64,000 nucleotides of DNA, taken from assembly GCA_003212175.1 (NCBI GenBank), contig QCQN01000002.1, positions 1-64,000 on the forward strand, read 5' to 3'. Positions within the stretch are counted from its first letter, which is position 1. Each line of letters begins with the position of its first letter. Made by a program: the position numbers and the translations under genes. Under the pieces are notes generated by a model. That model was given only the letters and a program-made list of their open reading frames with translations, did not search any database and had not been told where the DNA came from. This document shows positions 19,827 to 29,278 of this stretch, piece after piece. The DNA is from Prochlorococcus sp. AG-449-P16. Its GTDB lineage: Bacteria > Cyanobacteriota > Cyanobacteriia > PCC-6307 > Cyanobiaceae.

Positions 19827-20609
19827 ATGCTTCTAAATCTTACTGGTAAAAAAATTCTTGTGACGGGAATTGCCAACAATCGTTCAATAGCATGGGGAAT
19901 TGCTCAACAACTTTCAAAAGCTGGAGCAGAACTAGGAATCACATATTTACCTGATGAAAAAGGAAGATTTGAATCTAAAGTTAGAGAACTAACTGAGCCA
20001 TTAAACCCATCGTTATTTTTGCCTCTTGATGTTCAAAATCCAGCGCAAATAGAAGAAATCTTTAAACACATAAAAGATAATTGGGGACAAATTGACGGAT
20101 TAGTTCACTGTTTGGCATTTGCAGGTCGCGACGAATTGATTGGAGATTATAGTGCTACCTCATCCGAAGGTTTTGATAGGGCTCTTAATATAAGTGCGTA
20201 TTCATTAGCACCTTTATGTAAAGCAGCAAAACCACTTTTTAGTGATGGAGCTGGAGTTATCTCCTTAACTTATTTAGGATCAGAGAGGGCGATACCTAAC
20301 TACAATGTTATGGGGGTTGCCAAAGCAGCCTTAGAGGCTTCAGTGAGATATCTTTCTGCAGAACTAGGACCCGAAAAACAAATCAGAGTCAATGCAATAA
20401 GTGCTGGACCAATAAGAACACTTGCGAGTTCTGCTATAGGTGGCATTTTAGATATGATTCATAATGTTGAAGAAAAGGCCCCATTACGCAGAACCGTCAC
20501 TCAAACAGAAGTAGGGAATACTGCTGCTTTTCTATTAAGTGATCTTTCTAGCGGGATTTCAGGCCAAACAATTTATGTTGATGCAGGTTACTGCATTAAT
20601 GGAATGTAA
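19827..20609 (+). CDS. fabI: Enoyl-[acyl-carrier-protein] reductase (NADH)
   Basis: Last step of each fatty-acid elongation cycle. It is an atypical short-chain dehydrogenase: [19 protein letters not shown] binds NADH, and the catalytic Tyr and Lys lie in the FabI spacing within [25 protein letters not shown]-like ending ([13 protein letters not shown]) is typical. Length 260 is normal. The gene is followed 19 bases later by hisB on the same strand. Confidence 0.95.
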   Translation: MLLNLTGKKILVTGIANNRSIAWGIAQQLSKAGAELGITYLPDEKGRFESKVRELTEPLNPSLFLPLDVQNPAQIEEIFKHIKDNWGQIDGLVHCLAFAGRDELIGDYSATSSEGFDRALNISAYSLAPLCKAAKPLFSDGAGVISLTYLGSERAIPNYNVMGVAKAALEASVRYLSAELGPEKQIRVNAISAGPIRTLASSAIGGILDMIHNVEEKAPLRRTVTQTEVGNTAAFLLSDLSSGISGQTIYVDAGYCINGM

Positions 20610-20628
20610 ACTAAGTTTTTGCACAAAA

Positions 20629-21234
20629 ATGTCCCCTCTAAGGAAATCTGAAATAAAAAGAAAAACGAATGAAACAGATATCTCTGTATTTATAAACCTG
20701 GATGGCAGTGGTATTTCTGATATTGATACTGGAATACCATTCTTAGATCACATGCTTCACCAAATATCTAGTCATGGTTTATTTGATTTAAAAATAAAGG
20801 CAATTGGAGATACTCATATTGATGATCACCATACTAACGAAGATGTAGGCATTGCATTAGGCAAAGCATTTTCTAAATCCTTGGGAGAAAGAAAAGGGAT
20901 AAGCAGATTTGGCCATTTCTTTGCACCATTAGATGAAGCATTAGTTCAAGTTACTTTAGATTGTTCTGGCAGACCACATCTATCTTATGATCTTGAATTA
21001 AAAGCTCCTAGGATAGGAAATTATGATACTGAACTCGTAAGAGAGTTTTTTATTGCTTTCGTAAATAATAGTGGAATTACTCTCCACATTAATCAAATAC
21101 GCGGTAGTAACTCACATCACATAGTTGAAGCTTGCTTTAAAGCTTTTTCAAGAGCAATGAGAATGGCTACTGAAATAGATCTGAGAAGATTTGATTCAGT
21201 TCCAAGCAGTAAAGGAATGCTTGAAAATCAATAA
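20629..21234 (+). CDS. hisB: Imidazoleglycerol-phosphate dehydratase
   Basis: Sixth step of histidine biosynthesis. Metal-binding histidines are in [33 protein letters not shown] and [18 protein letters not shown]. The track start at 20539 lies inside fabI; the ATG at 20629 ([13 protein letters not shown]) yields the usual 201 residues and the family N-terminus, so it is preferred. The monofunctional form (no phosphatase domain) is normal for cyanobacteria. Confidence 0.95.
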   Translation: MSPLRKSEIKRKTNETDISVFINLDGSGISDIDTGIPFLDHMLHQISSHGLFDLKIKAIGDTHIDDHHTNEDVGIALGKAFSKSLGERKGISRFGHFFAPLDEALVQVTLDCSGRPHLSYDLELKAPRIGNYDTELVREFFIAFVNNSGITLHINQIRGSNSHHIVEACFKAFSRAMRMATEIDLRRFDSVPSSKGMLENQ

Positions 21235-21306
21235 AATAGGAATTTTTTCGAATTAGCCACAATTACCTTGATTTTTGGCGAAAATATAAATAACGATTAT
21301 TTTATT

Positions 21307-22791
21307 GTGACTAATTTACAAGACAAAAAAGTTTATGATATTGAAAGCTTTAATAAAGAAGATTGGTCTAGTGCTTATAAAAATGTAGAAAAAGAACTAA
21401 CAAAGGAACCTCTTAAAATAAGTAGAGGTAAAAGCATTAAAAATTTAAATGGAACTTTATTAAGAAATGGACCTGGAATATTAGAGAGAGGAGGGCAATG
21501 GGTTCATCATCCATTTGATGGAGATGGGATGATCACATCCATAAAATTTGAAAATGGCAAGCCATTCTTGACCAATAGATTTGTAAAAACTAAGGGGTAT
21601 TTAGAAGAAGAAAAAATAAATAAGTTTATTTATAGAGGAGTTTTTGGTACTCAAAAAAATGGAGGTATTTTAAATAACGTTCTTGACCTAAAATTCAAGA
21701 ATATCGCAAATACTCATGTAGTTAAATTAGGAGATGAAGTTCTCGCATTATGGGAAGCAGCAGGGCCACATGCATTAAATCCTGACAATCTTGACACTAT
21801 TGGGTTAACAACACTAAATGGGGTACTCAGTCCTAATGAAGCATTCAGTGCTCACCCTAAAATAGACCTAAATTCAAAAACATCTTCAGAACTCCTAGTC
21901 ACTTTTGGAGTTCAGACGGGGCCAAAAAGTACGATTAGATTAATGGAGTTTAATAATGCTGGCGAAAATTCTGGCGAGCTTCTAATTGATAGAAAAGATA
22001 CTTTTAACGGCTTTGCATTCCTTCATGATTTCGCGATTACAACAAATTGGGCAATATTTTTACAGAATGCTATCGACTTCAACCCTCTTCCATTTGTCAT
22101 GGGCCAGAAAGGTGCAGCTCAATGTCTAAAGTCGAATCCAAATAAGAAGGCAAAGTTTTTTATCATACCAAGAGAAAGTGGATTGTTTAGAGGTCAACCA
22201 CCGTTAATAATAGATGCTCCAGAGGGATTCGTTTTTCATCATGTAAATGCATATGAAAAAGATTGCAAAATAATTTTAGATAGTATTTTTTATGATGATT
22301 TCCCATCAGTCGGCCCTGATGAGAATTTTAGGAATATTGATTTTGATAAATATCCTGAAGGAAAACTAAAAAGATCAACTATTAATTTAAAGAGCAAAAC
22401 TAGTGAGCTTGAAACTATAAGCGAACAATGTTGTGAATTTGGTGTTGTTAATCCGAAAAATTTAGGATTACCCGCAACCTTTAGTTGGATGGCAAGCACA
22501 TCCCAAAAGCAAGGAAACGCTCCACTTCAAGCAATAAAAAAAATAAATTTGATTTCAAAGGAAGAGCTTTCTTGGTCAGCAGGGCCGAGTGGATTTGTAA
22601 GTGAACCCATTATGGTTCCCTCAGAAAAATCTTCTGAAGAAGATGATGGATTTTTATTTATAATTTTATGGAATGGGAAAAGAAGAGGAAGCGATTTAGT
22701 GATATTAGACGCCAAAGACTTAAAAGAATTAGCTGTTTATGAATTACCCATTTCGATTCCCCATGGCCTTCATGGATCATGGGTTAATTGA
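21307..22791 (+). CDS. Carotenoid (apocarotenoid) oxygenase
   Basis: RPE65-family non-heme iron dioxygenase, likely cleaving apocarotenoids to retinal or similar products. The four iron-ligand histidines fit IANTHVVKLGDEVLALWEAA or FSAHPKID, FAFLHDFAITTNW, FHHVNAYEKD and the C-terminal PHGLHGSWV. NGTLLRNGPGILERGGQWVHHPFDGDGMI is the family N-terminal motif. There is no ATG: the track uses TTG 21268, but the GTG at 21307 (VTNLQDKKVYD) is equally plausible and is used here, giving 494 residues. No opsin gene is in the window, so the role of any retinal is unknown. Confidence 0.87.
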   Translation: MTNLQDKKVYDIESFNKEDWSSAYKNVEKELTKEPLKISRGKSIKNLNGTLLRNGPGILERGGQWVHHPFDGDGMITSIKFENGKPFLTNRFVKTKGYLEEEKINKFIYRGVFGTQKNGGILNNVLDLKFKNIANTHVVKLGDEVLALWEAAGPHALNPDNLDTIGLTTLNGVLSPNEAFSAHPKIDLNSKTSSELLVTFGVQTGPKSTIRLMEFNNAGENSGELLIDRKDTFNGFAFLHDFAITTNWAIFLQNAIDFNPLPFVMGQKGAAQCLKSNPNKKAKFFIIPRESGLFRGQPPLIIDAPEGFVFHHVNAYEKDCKIILDSIFYDDFPSVGPDENFRNIDFDKYPEGKLKRSTINLKSKTSELETISEQCCEFGVVNPKNLGLPATFSWMASTSQKQGNAPLQAIKKINLISKEELSWSAGPSGFVSEPIMVPSEKSSEEDDGFLFIILWNGKRRGSDLVILDAKDLKELAVYELPISIPHGLHGSWVN

Positions 22792-22793
22792 AG

Positions 22794-23369
22794 TCAAGAG
22801 AAAATTTCACGCAAATCTGGAATAATCTTTTTTAGTGCTTTTCCTCTATGGCTACAGGAGTCTTTAATAACATTATTCATTTCTGCAAAAGTTAATCCGG
22901 TAGAACTCTCCTCAAAAATCGGGTCATATCCAAAACCAGACTCACCTCTTGGATTAAAAATAATATTACCAAAACATTTAGCTTCAGATTCTATTATCAC
23001 TTCACCACTTGGGGAACAAACACAAATATTGGCAATAAAGAAAGCACTTCTATTTTGAATTCCATTAAGTTCTTTTAAAACCCGTTCAATTCTTTTATGA
23101 TCATTTTCAGCATACCTTGATGAGTAAATACCAGGCTTCCCATCTAATGCTTCAATACAAATTCCAGAATCATCTGCTATTGAGAAATTATTTGTTTTTC
23201 TGGAAACTTCACTTGCTTTTTTAATTGCATTATCTCTAAATGTTAGACCATCCTCTTCAACTTCTAATGATTCTGGTTGAAGTAATAATTGACAATTAAC
23301 GGTTGATAGCAATTTCTTATACTCTTCAATTTTTCCCTTATTTTTACTTGCTAAATACAATTTCTTCAT
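22794..23369 (-). CDS. rdgB: Non-canonical purine NTP pyrophosphatase (RdgB/HAM1)
   Basis: House-cleaning enzyme that hydrolyses ITP, dITP and XTP. Motifs are LASKNKGKIEEYKKLL at the N-terminus, FSIADDSGICIEALDGKPGIYSSRYA, and GFGYDPIF with AEMNNVIKDSCSHRGKAL near the C-terminus. Length 191 is normal. It overlaps the upstream phosphohexomutase gene by 4 bases, so the two are probably co-transcribed. It is convergent with the carotenoid oxygenase gene, 2 bases apart. Confidence 0.93.
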   Translation of the reverse strand: MKKLYLASKNKGKIEEYKKLLSTVNCQLLLQPESLEVEEDGLTFRDNAIKKASEVSRKTNNFSIADDSGICIEALDGKPGIYSSRYAENDHKRIERVLKELNGIQNRSAFFIANICVCSPSGEVIIESEAKCFGNIIFNPRGESGFGYDPIFEESSTGLTFAEMNNVIKDSCSHRGKALKKIIPDLREIFS

Positions 23370-24826
23370 CTTTTTTTTATTGCCAAGTTAATAATTTTTT
23401 GACCCCACTTTAAAATCTCTTCTAAACAAATTTCCGATGGAGCTTCACAATATATTCTTAATAGAGGTTCGGTTCCCGAAAACCTAAATAGGATCCAAAA
23501 GTTACTTTCAATTCTAAATTTCACTCCATCAATTTTAGAAACATCTGAAATCTTATAACTATTTATTTTCTCAGGAATATTATTGAGAATAAATTTTTGA
23601 ATATAATCTTTATCTGTAAGATTTGAAAAATTCATATCAATTCTTTTATAAAAACTTGGCCCAAAATTTTCTTGAATTTCATCTAGAGTTTCGCTTAAGA
23701 ATTGAGACTTTTCAGCAATACCATTCAATAAAACCATCGCGGCATAAAGTGCATCTCTTTCTGGTATAAAATTACCAAAACCTACACCCCCAGATTCTTC
23801 TCCACCTATAAAAATATCACCCTTAATCATTTCTTTAGCAATATATTTAAATCCAACAGGAAGTTCAAAAACCTTTCGATTTTGTTTTTTTGATATATTT
23901 GTAATGATATCTGAGCCGCTAACAGTTTTTAAAACAGGATAAGAATTATTATTAATTCCTCCTAAATAACTTATGAAATAAGGAAGTAAATTTTGTGTAC
24001 TGCAGTATCTACCTTTTTCGTCTATTACTGCAATTCTATCACCATCGCCATCAAAGATAATTCCTAATGTCTTAATTCCATTTTTAGTATTCTTTTTAAG
24101 TATTTCGCTTAACTTACCTAAATAATCAGAAAGTGGTTCAGGGGGATTACCACCAAAAACAGGGTCTGAATTTTCCCTAATTTCCTCAACTATTTCTGAA
24201 TCATTACAATTAAAGATATCAGATATACATTTCGCACACGAACCATGCATTGAATCGACAAAAATTTTCATATTCAATTTTTTTAAACTATTACAAATAA
24301 ATTCAACATCAAATAGAGATTTTATCTTCTCTAAATGAAATTTCTTAACATCAACTATTTCATATGAACTTACTACACTTTCGATTGCATTTCCAAGCAG
24401 TAATCTTTTTTCAATTTGACTAGTAAAATATTCATCCACAGAACATCCATAAAAGCTCTTTATTTTTAAGCCCAACCAATTGTATGGATTATGACTTGCA
24501 GTGATAACTAAAGCACCCAAACACTTTTTTTCCTTCACGTAAAAACTACAAGATGGTGTTGTTACATAAGTACTAGATAAAATGGGCTCTAAACCACATC
24601 CCTTAACAAAGGGTATGATTTGCTCTGCAAATTCTCTTGCCATAAACCTGCGATCATATCCAATCAAAATTTTATTTGAATTCACTTTATCAGAATATTG
24701 ATAATGTAATTCTTGACATGAAGCCACAACCACTCTCGCAAGGTTATAAAAGTTGAAATCAAATCCAATTATGCCTCTCCACCCATCGGTGCCAAATTTT
24801 ATTTTATCTAATGTATATATTGACAA
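23366..24826 (-). CDS. Phosphoglucomutase/phosphomannomutase family protein
   Basis: Alpha-D-phosphohexomutase with all four signature loops: FGTDGWRG at the start, phosphoserine loop VITASHNPYNWLGLKI (Ser111), metal loop IFDGDGDRIAVID, sugar loop FIGGEESGGVG and phosphate loop RFSGTEPLLRIY. It probably interconverts glucose-1-P and glucose-6-P for glycogen and sugar nucleotides, or mannose phosphates. It is distinct from the glmM paralogue at 56359. The start is TTG at 24826, directly before the conserved FGTDGWRG region, so a long N-terminal extension is missing. It precedes rdgB with a 4-base overlap. Confidence 0.9.
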   Translation of the reverse strand: MSIYTLDKIKFGTDGWRGIIGFDFNFYNLARVVVASCQELHYQYSDKVNSNKILIGYDRRFMAREFAEQIIPFVKGCGLEPILSSTYVTTPSCSFYVKEKKCLGALVITASHNPYNWLGLKIKSFYGCSVDEYFTSQIEKRLLLGNAIESVVSSYEIVDVKKFHLEKIKSLFDVEFICNSLKKLNMKIFVDSMHGSCAKCISDIFNCNDSEIVEEIRENSDPVFGGNPPEPLSDYLGKLSEILKKNTKNGIKTLGIIFDGDGDRIAVIDEKGRYCSTQNLLPYFISYLGGINNNSYPVLKTVSGSDIITNISKKQNRKVFELPVGFKYIAKEMIKGDIFIGGEESGGVGFGNFIPERDALYAAMVLLNGIAEKSQFLSETLDEIQENFGPSFYKRIDMNFSNLTDKDYIQKFILNNIPEKINSYKISDVSKIDGVKFRIESNFWILFRFSGTEPLLRIYCEAPSEICLEEILKWGQKIINLAIKKR

Positions 24827-24907
24827 ATTAAAAAAGTTCCTTGATTTCCCATAATTAACTATATTAATTTATATGAGTACAAATTAAAACTCCTTTTATA
24901 GAGTAAT

Positions 24908-26344
24908 TTGAATAATATTAATTTAAAAAGTTTCATAAGATGTAAAAGGAAAGCCTGGCTAGATATTAATGGGAATAAATCTTTCAAAACTTGGTCTCCA
25001 CATACAGCGATACAAGTAACAAATCAGTACAAAATTTTCAATGGATATTGCGATGGTGATTTGTACTCGGGATTAAAAGCTTGTGAGAAGGGATCAAAAG
25101 GAGTAATTGGATTAAAGTTAAAAATTAGCTCATTTAAAAATATTAATGCTGAAATACATCCCCAAATATTAATTAGAACGATTGGCGAAAGTAAATGGGG
25201 AAAGTATAAATATTTACCAGGGGTATATAGGATTGGCCGCAAAACAACTAAAGAACATTTTATAGATTTAGCTTTTTGTTCAACTTTCCTAGAACCTTTT
25301 CAGGAATCAACAATTAAGAAAGGTTTCGTAATTTCGAATTATGCGAATACCATTAAAGTTGAAGAAATAAATTTGAACCACAAATTAAGAAAAAAAGCAT
25401 TAGACCTTTTTTACAATATGAATATGTCCTTAGAAGGATTAATTCCAAAAATTACTGAAGATAGAAAAAAGTGCACGATATGTACTTGGCAAAATTTTTG
25501 TGACAAGGAGGCTAAAGACCATGGATACTTAACAGATATTGATGGAATTGGATCCAAAACAGCTAAATTGCTTAAAAATAATGGGATTCATAATATATAC
25601 AAATTGTCTTCTCAAAATGAAATTGAATTAAGTAATAATTTATCTAAGTTTAATGTGCAAAAGTCTGAAAAAGCTTCAAAATTTATTAAGCAAGCAAAAG
25701 CCTATATTTCAGGCGAACCAATCCAAATTTCTAAAGGTGAATATTTATCTAATCTATTATCAAAAAAAGATTCGGGATTTTTTATTTTTGATATTGAGTC
25801 AAATCCAGACGAGAAACATGATTTCTTGTACGGATTTATAAAAATAGATAATTTATTCAGAAATATTGAAGATGATTTTTATAAACCAATCTTAAATATA
25901 AAAAATAATAATACAGAATCTTATAAAAAAATAATGCAAATACTTTTTTCAAAACAATATTGGCCAGTTTTACATTATGGAGAAACTGAAAAGCTAGCAA
26001 TTATATTAATAGCACAAAAATTGAATTTCAATTGCGAAGAGATTGAACTTTTAAAATCAAGGTTCATAGATTTACATTGCTTAATTAGGGAATCTTGGAT
26101 ATTACCAATCAAAAACTATAGTTTAAAAACAGTTGCTAATTTTACTGGTTTCGAATGGACGCAAAAAAATGTAAATGGCTCAAAAGCATTATATTGGTGG
26201 ATTCAATATCGAATTTCAAAGAATGAAATCTTTTTAAAAAAAATTATAAACTACAACAAAGATGACTGTTTGGCGACATTAAATATTACGAAGTGGATAA
26301 TTAAAAATCAGGCTAAAAAAATTAAAGAAAAATTGAAGCAATAG
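24908..26344 (+). CDS. TM0106-family RecB-like putative nuclease
   Basis: A 478-residue protein of the TM0106 family. The N-terminal half is RecB-like (Cas4-like), opening SFIRCKRKAWLDI and ending in an iron-sulfur cysteine cluster KCTICTWQNFCDKEA (about 187-201). A helix-hairpin-helix segment follows (IDGIGSKTAKLLKNNGI). The C-terminal half is an RNase H/DnaQ-like exonuclease domain: FIFDIESNPDEKHDFLYG, HYGETEK, IDLHCLIRESW and YNKDDCLATLN. The cellular role is unknown; DNA repair or processing is inference. The start is TTG. The 3' end overlaps the convergent ygfZ-like gene by 23 bases. Confidence 0.87.
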   Translation: MNNINLKSFIRCKRKAWLDINGNKSFKTWSPHTAIQVTNQYKIFNGYCDGDLYSGLKACEKGSKGVIGLKLKISSFKNINAEIHPQILIRTIGESKWGKYKYLPGVYRIGRKTTKEHFIDLAFCSTFLEPFQESTIKKGFVISNYANTIKVEEINLNHKLRKKALDLFYNMNMSLEGLIPKITEDRKKCTICTWQNFCDKEAKDHGYLTDIDGIGSKTAKLLKNNGIHNIYKLSSQNEIELSNNLSKFNVQKSEKASKFIKQAKAYISGEPIQISKGEYLSNLLSKKDSGFFIFDIESNPDEKHDFLYGFIKIDNLFRNIEDDFYKPILNIKNNNTESYKKIMQILFSKQYWPVLHYGETEKLAIILIAQKLNFNCEEIELLKSRFIDLHCLIRESWILPIKNYSLKTVANFTGFEWTQKNVNGSKALYWWIQYRISKNEIFLKKIINYNKDDCLATLNITKWIIKNQAKKIKEKLKQ

Positions 26345-27170
26345 ATTTAACTATTTTAATTTTTCCATAAATTTCTGAGAAAAAAGGATTTGATGTTTCC
26401 AAATATTTTCTTTTGATCATCGCTAAGCCTGTTACTTTAGAACCTAATTGATAAAAACTTGTAATTTTACCCACAGTATTTTCCTTTGTAGAGTTTAAGT
26501 ATATATTTTTGTTTGCACATTGAAAGTTAAAGTTAGAATCCAAAGTATTCCAAATTCTTATTTCCTGTTTTAATGATGCAACATTCTTAATTTTTGAAAT
26601 TGTCTCTTGACCTAAATAACAACCTTTATCAAAATTCACAAGATCTGTTAAACCAAGTTCCAATGGATTATTTTTTCCATTTATTTCATTATCAAAAGAA
26701 GGAATAGCCTGCTTAATTTTCCATAATTGCAACTCAGTTGAATCAAGTATATTTATTTTCTTTTTGTATTTCTGAAATTCTGGATCTTCATTTTTAAAAT
26801 AAATTGGTTTATGGTATCTCCACGAATTAGTATTATCAATTTCCTGAAATCTATTTATTAAGATAGGATCGGTTAAACCTACATCATCTGCAGGAAATAT
26901 AATTTTATTGAAATATTCTAGTATTTCATTTTTATTTCCTTCTAATATAACTAATTCCGACTTTTCATCTAAAAAATTAATTTCAAGCAAAGATCTTAAT
27001 GCTCCATTCGGACTGAGCCAACAGGTCTTTAAAACTTTATTTTTTGAGTAAAGAATATTTCCAGTTGTTATTCCATTTAAAAATTTTCTATTATCTTTTC
27101 CAAATACCGAAAAGGAATAAAACTTTCCTAACCAAAAATGTTTTTTCTTAATTTCTGGAATTTTTTGCAT
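26322..27170 (-). CDS. ygfZ: YgfZ/GcvT-domain folate-dependent protein
   Basis: Folate-binding protein of the COG0354 family that supports repair or assembly of certain Fe-S enzymes and tRNA modification. The diagnostic KGCYLGQE motif appears as FDKGCYLGQETISKIK (about 185-200), and the N-terminus shows FLNGITTGNIL as in GcvT-like proteins. Length 282 is a little short of E. coli YgfZ (326). It overlaps the convergent nuclease gene by 23 bases at its 3' end, and the pyrE stop immediately precedes its ATG, making a pyrE-ygfZ transcription unit. Confidence 0.87.
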   Translation of the reverse strand: MQKIPEIKKKHFWLGKFYSFSVFGKDNRKFLNGITTGNILYSKNKVLKTCWLSPNGALRSLLEINFLDEKSELVILEGNKNEILEYFNKIIFPADDVGLTDPILINRFQEIDNTNSWRYHKPIYFKNEDPEFQKYKKKINILDSTELQLWKIKQAIPSFDNEINGKNNPLELGLTDLVNFDKGCYLGQETISKIKNVASLKQEIRIWNTLDSNFNFQCANKNIYLNSTKENTVGKITSFYQLGSKVTGLAMIKRKYLETSNPFFSEIYGKIKIVKSIASIFL

Positions 27171-27731
27171 TTAAGTAAAGTCCCGCATAGAAAATAAACT
27201 TTTTAATTTAACATTTTCTGACCTAAGAGCTTCGTAACCTCCCTCCTCTCTATCAACAATAGACAAAACTTCGTTTACTAAATAATTATTTTCTCGTAAT
27301 TTTTTTATAGCCTTGATAGCTGATCCGGCAGTAGTAACAACATCTTCAAGGACGGTCACAAGTATACCTTCTTTTAAAAGAGGCCCCTCTATTCCAGACT
27401 TTGTTCCATAATTCTTAATTTCTTTCCTAATAATTAAGGCATCAAGATCTAATCCTTTATAAGCAGCTGTTACGATCAAACCACTAACCAATGGATCAGC
27501 TCCTAAAGTTAATCCTGCCACAGCCTTTGAATTTGAATCTAACAACTCTAAAAATAAATGACTTATTAGTTGCAAACCTTCACCATTGAGAGAAACTGGC
27601 TTACAGTTGAAATAATGATCGCTTTTTTTGCCTGAAGCTAAAGTAAAACTTCCCTTTTTGTAGGATTTTTGAATAAGCTTTTTCAACAATTTTTCTCTAT
27701 GTAAATAATACTTTTCCGAAAAAATACTCAT
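27171..27731 (-). CDS. pyrE: Orotate phosphoribosyltransferase
   Basis: Converts orotate and PRPP to OMP in pyrimidine synthesis. It shows [20 protein letters not shown] near the N-terminus, [17 protein letters not shown], and the PRPP-binding loop [20 protein letters not shown]. The track start at 27782 adds a hydrophobic 17-residue leader unlike the family; the ATG at 27731 ([14 protein letters not shown]) gives the usual ~186 residues. It ends directly at the start of the ygfZ-like gene. Confidence 0.93.
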   Translation of the reverse strand: MSIFSEKYYLHREKLLKKLIQKSYKKGSFTLASGKKSDHYFNCKPVSLNGEGLQLISHLFLELLDSNSKAVAGLTLGADPLVSGLIVTAAYKGLDLDALIIRKEIKNYGTKSGIEGPLLKEGILVTVLEDVVTTAGSAIKAIKKLRENNYLVNEVLSIVDREEGGYEALRSENVKLKSLFSMRDFT

Positions 27732-27868
27732 TAAAAAAATAAACATATATTTAAAGATTAGAAGAAAAAAAAGAAATCTCACAAAAACTATCTAAGATTG
27801 TGTTTTTTGAAATATTATTTTTAATGTTGTATATTGAGTTTTGATGTATTCAATTTTTTTAAAACACT

Positions 27869-27941
27869 GGGGGTGTAGCAATCTGGTGAATGCACCAAAC
27901 TCATAATTTGGCTAAGGCGAGTTCGATCCTCGCCACCCCCA
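27869..27941 (+). tRNA. tRNA-Met (CAT), elongator type
   Basis: Cloverleaf folds cleanly: acceptor GGGGGTG with CACCCCC, anticodon stem CCAAA/TTTGG around loop CTCATAA (anticodon CAT), T arm GCGAG-TTCGATC-CTCGC, discriminator A. The anticodon stem lacks the three G:C pairs of an initiator tRNA and pair 1-72 is G:C, so it is an elongator. A lysidine-modified tRNA-Ile(CAT) is a possible alternative. No CCA is encoded after the discriminator. The gene sits 18 bases before the CNNM/CBS gene. Confidence 0.92.
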
Positions 27942-27959
27942 CTAGTAATTTGTCATCAA

Positions 27960-29231
27960 ATGAAAATAACTTTAATATTATTTCTTTTGATATTTCCCTC
28001 TTTTTTTGCTGCAAGTGAACTTTCTTTCTTATTGATAAGACCAAGTAAAGTTTTGAGGCTTATAGAAGAAAAGAAAAAGGGGGCTTTTTCAATTTTAAAA
28101 ATACAAAAAAGATTCAGATCTTCATTAATAGCAACTCAATTTGGGGTTACAATATCACTTGTAGCTATAGGTTGGATCAGTAAAGGCCTAGCTAATCAGT
28201 ACTGGAAGGAAAATATATTGCAAAATAGAATATATGACCTGATATTGTTCTTATTTGTAGTTTTAATTGTCACCCTTGTTTCTGGGCTTATTCCTAAAGC
28301 ATTAGTAATTAATAATCCAGAATCTGCCGCTTTAAGGTTAACTACAATATTCGATGCGATTCGCAAAGGAATGAAACCTATTGTTGCGATAATCGAATTT
28401 TTTGCAAGTGCCTGCCTAGGTCTATTTAATTTAAATAATAAATGGGATTCCTTAAATTCAGTTTTATCAGCAGGTGAATTAGAAACTCTTATAGAAACAG
28501 ATAATGTAACTGGTCTTAAGCCTGATGAAAAAAACATACTTGAAGGAGTATTTGCTTTAAAAGATACTCAAGTAAAAGAAGTTATGGTTCCAAGATCCGA
28601 AATGGTAACTTTGCCAAAAAATATTACTTTTTCTAAACTCATGACTCAAGTACATAAAACAAGACATGCCCGTTTTTTTGTAATAGGTGAATCTCTTGAC
28701 GAAGTGTTAGGAGTATTAGATCTACGCTACTTAGCGAAACCCATAGCCAAGGGAGAAATGGAGGCTAATACATTGTTGGAACCTTTCCTATTACCAGTTG
28801 CCAAGGTAATAGAAACTTGTTCTCTAGCTGAAATACTCCCAATAGTTAGAGACTATAATCCTTTCTTACTTGTAGTTGACGAACATGGGGGGACTGAAGG
28901 ATTAATTACAGCTGCTGATCTTAATGGTGAAATTGTTGGAGAAGAAATGCTCAATAACAGAATATATTCAGACATGAAAATGTTAGATAACCTCTCTAAA
29001 AAATGGTCAATATCAGGTAAATCCGAAATTTTAGAAATAAACAAAAAATTAGGTTGCTTAATTCCAGAGGGGAATGATTATCATACTCTTGCAGGATTTC
29101 TCCTTGAAAAATTTCAAATGGTTCCAAAGATAGGAGATGTCCTAGATTTTAATAATATTAAGTTTGAAATTATTTCAATGTCTGGTCCCAGAATAGAACG
29201 TGTAAAAATTATTCTACCAAAAAACTTATAA
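27960..29231 (+). CDS. CNNM/CBS-domain membrane protein (HlyC/CorC, TlyC-like)
   Basis: Integral membrane protein of the DUF21/CNNM family, associated elsewhere with Mg2+/Co2+ homeostasis. The N-terminal ~150 residues hold three to four spans starting ILFLLIFPSFFAASELSFLLI, with SGLIPKALVINNPE typical of DUF21. A CBS pair follows (KEVMVPRSEMVTLPKN; LLVVDEHGGTEGLITAADLNGEIVGE), then a CorC_HlyC transporter-associated domain (YHTLAGFLLEKFQMVPKIGD). Calling it a hemolysin would be misleading. It lies just downstream of tRNA-Met. Confidence 0.9.
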   Translation: MKITLILFLLIFPSFFAASELSFLLIRPSKVLRLIEEKKKGAFSILKIQKRFRSSLIATQFGVTISLVAIGWISKGLANQYWKENILQNRIYDLILFLFVVLIVTLVSGLIPKALVINNPESAALRLTTIFDAIRKGMKPIVAIIEFFASACLGLFNLNNKWDSLNSVLSAGELETLIETDNVTGLKPDEKNILEGVFALKDTQVKEVMVPRSEMVTLPKNITFSKLMTQVHKTRHARFFVIGESLDEVLGVLDLRYLAKPIAKGEMEANTLLEPFLLPVAKVIETCSLAEILPIVRDYNPFLLVVDEHGGTEGLITAADLNGEIVGEEMLNNRIYSDMKMLDNLSKKWSISGKSEILEINKKLGCLIPEGNDYHTLAGFLLEKFQMVPKIGDVLDFNNIKFEIISMSGPRIERVKIILPKNL

Positions 29232-29278
29232 TGGTACCTAATGGAGGATAATAACTTATTAAGTATGGATTTTAAGAT

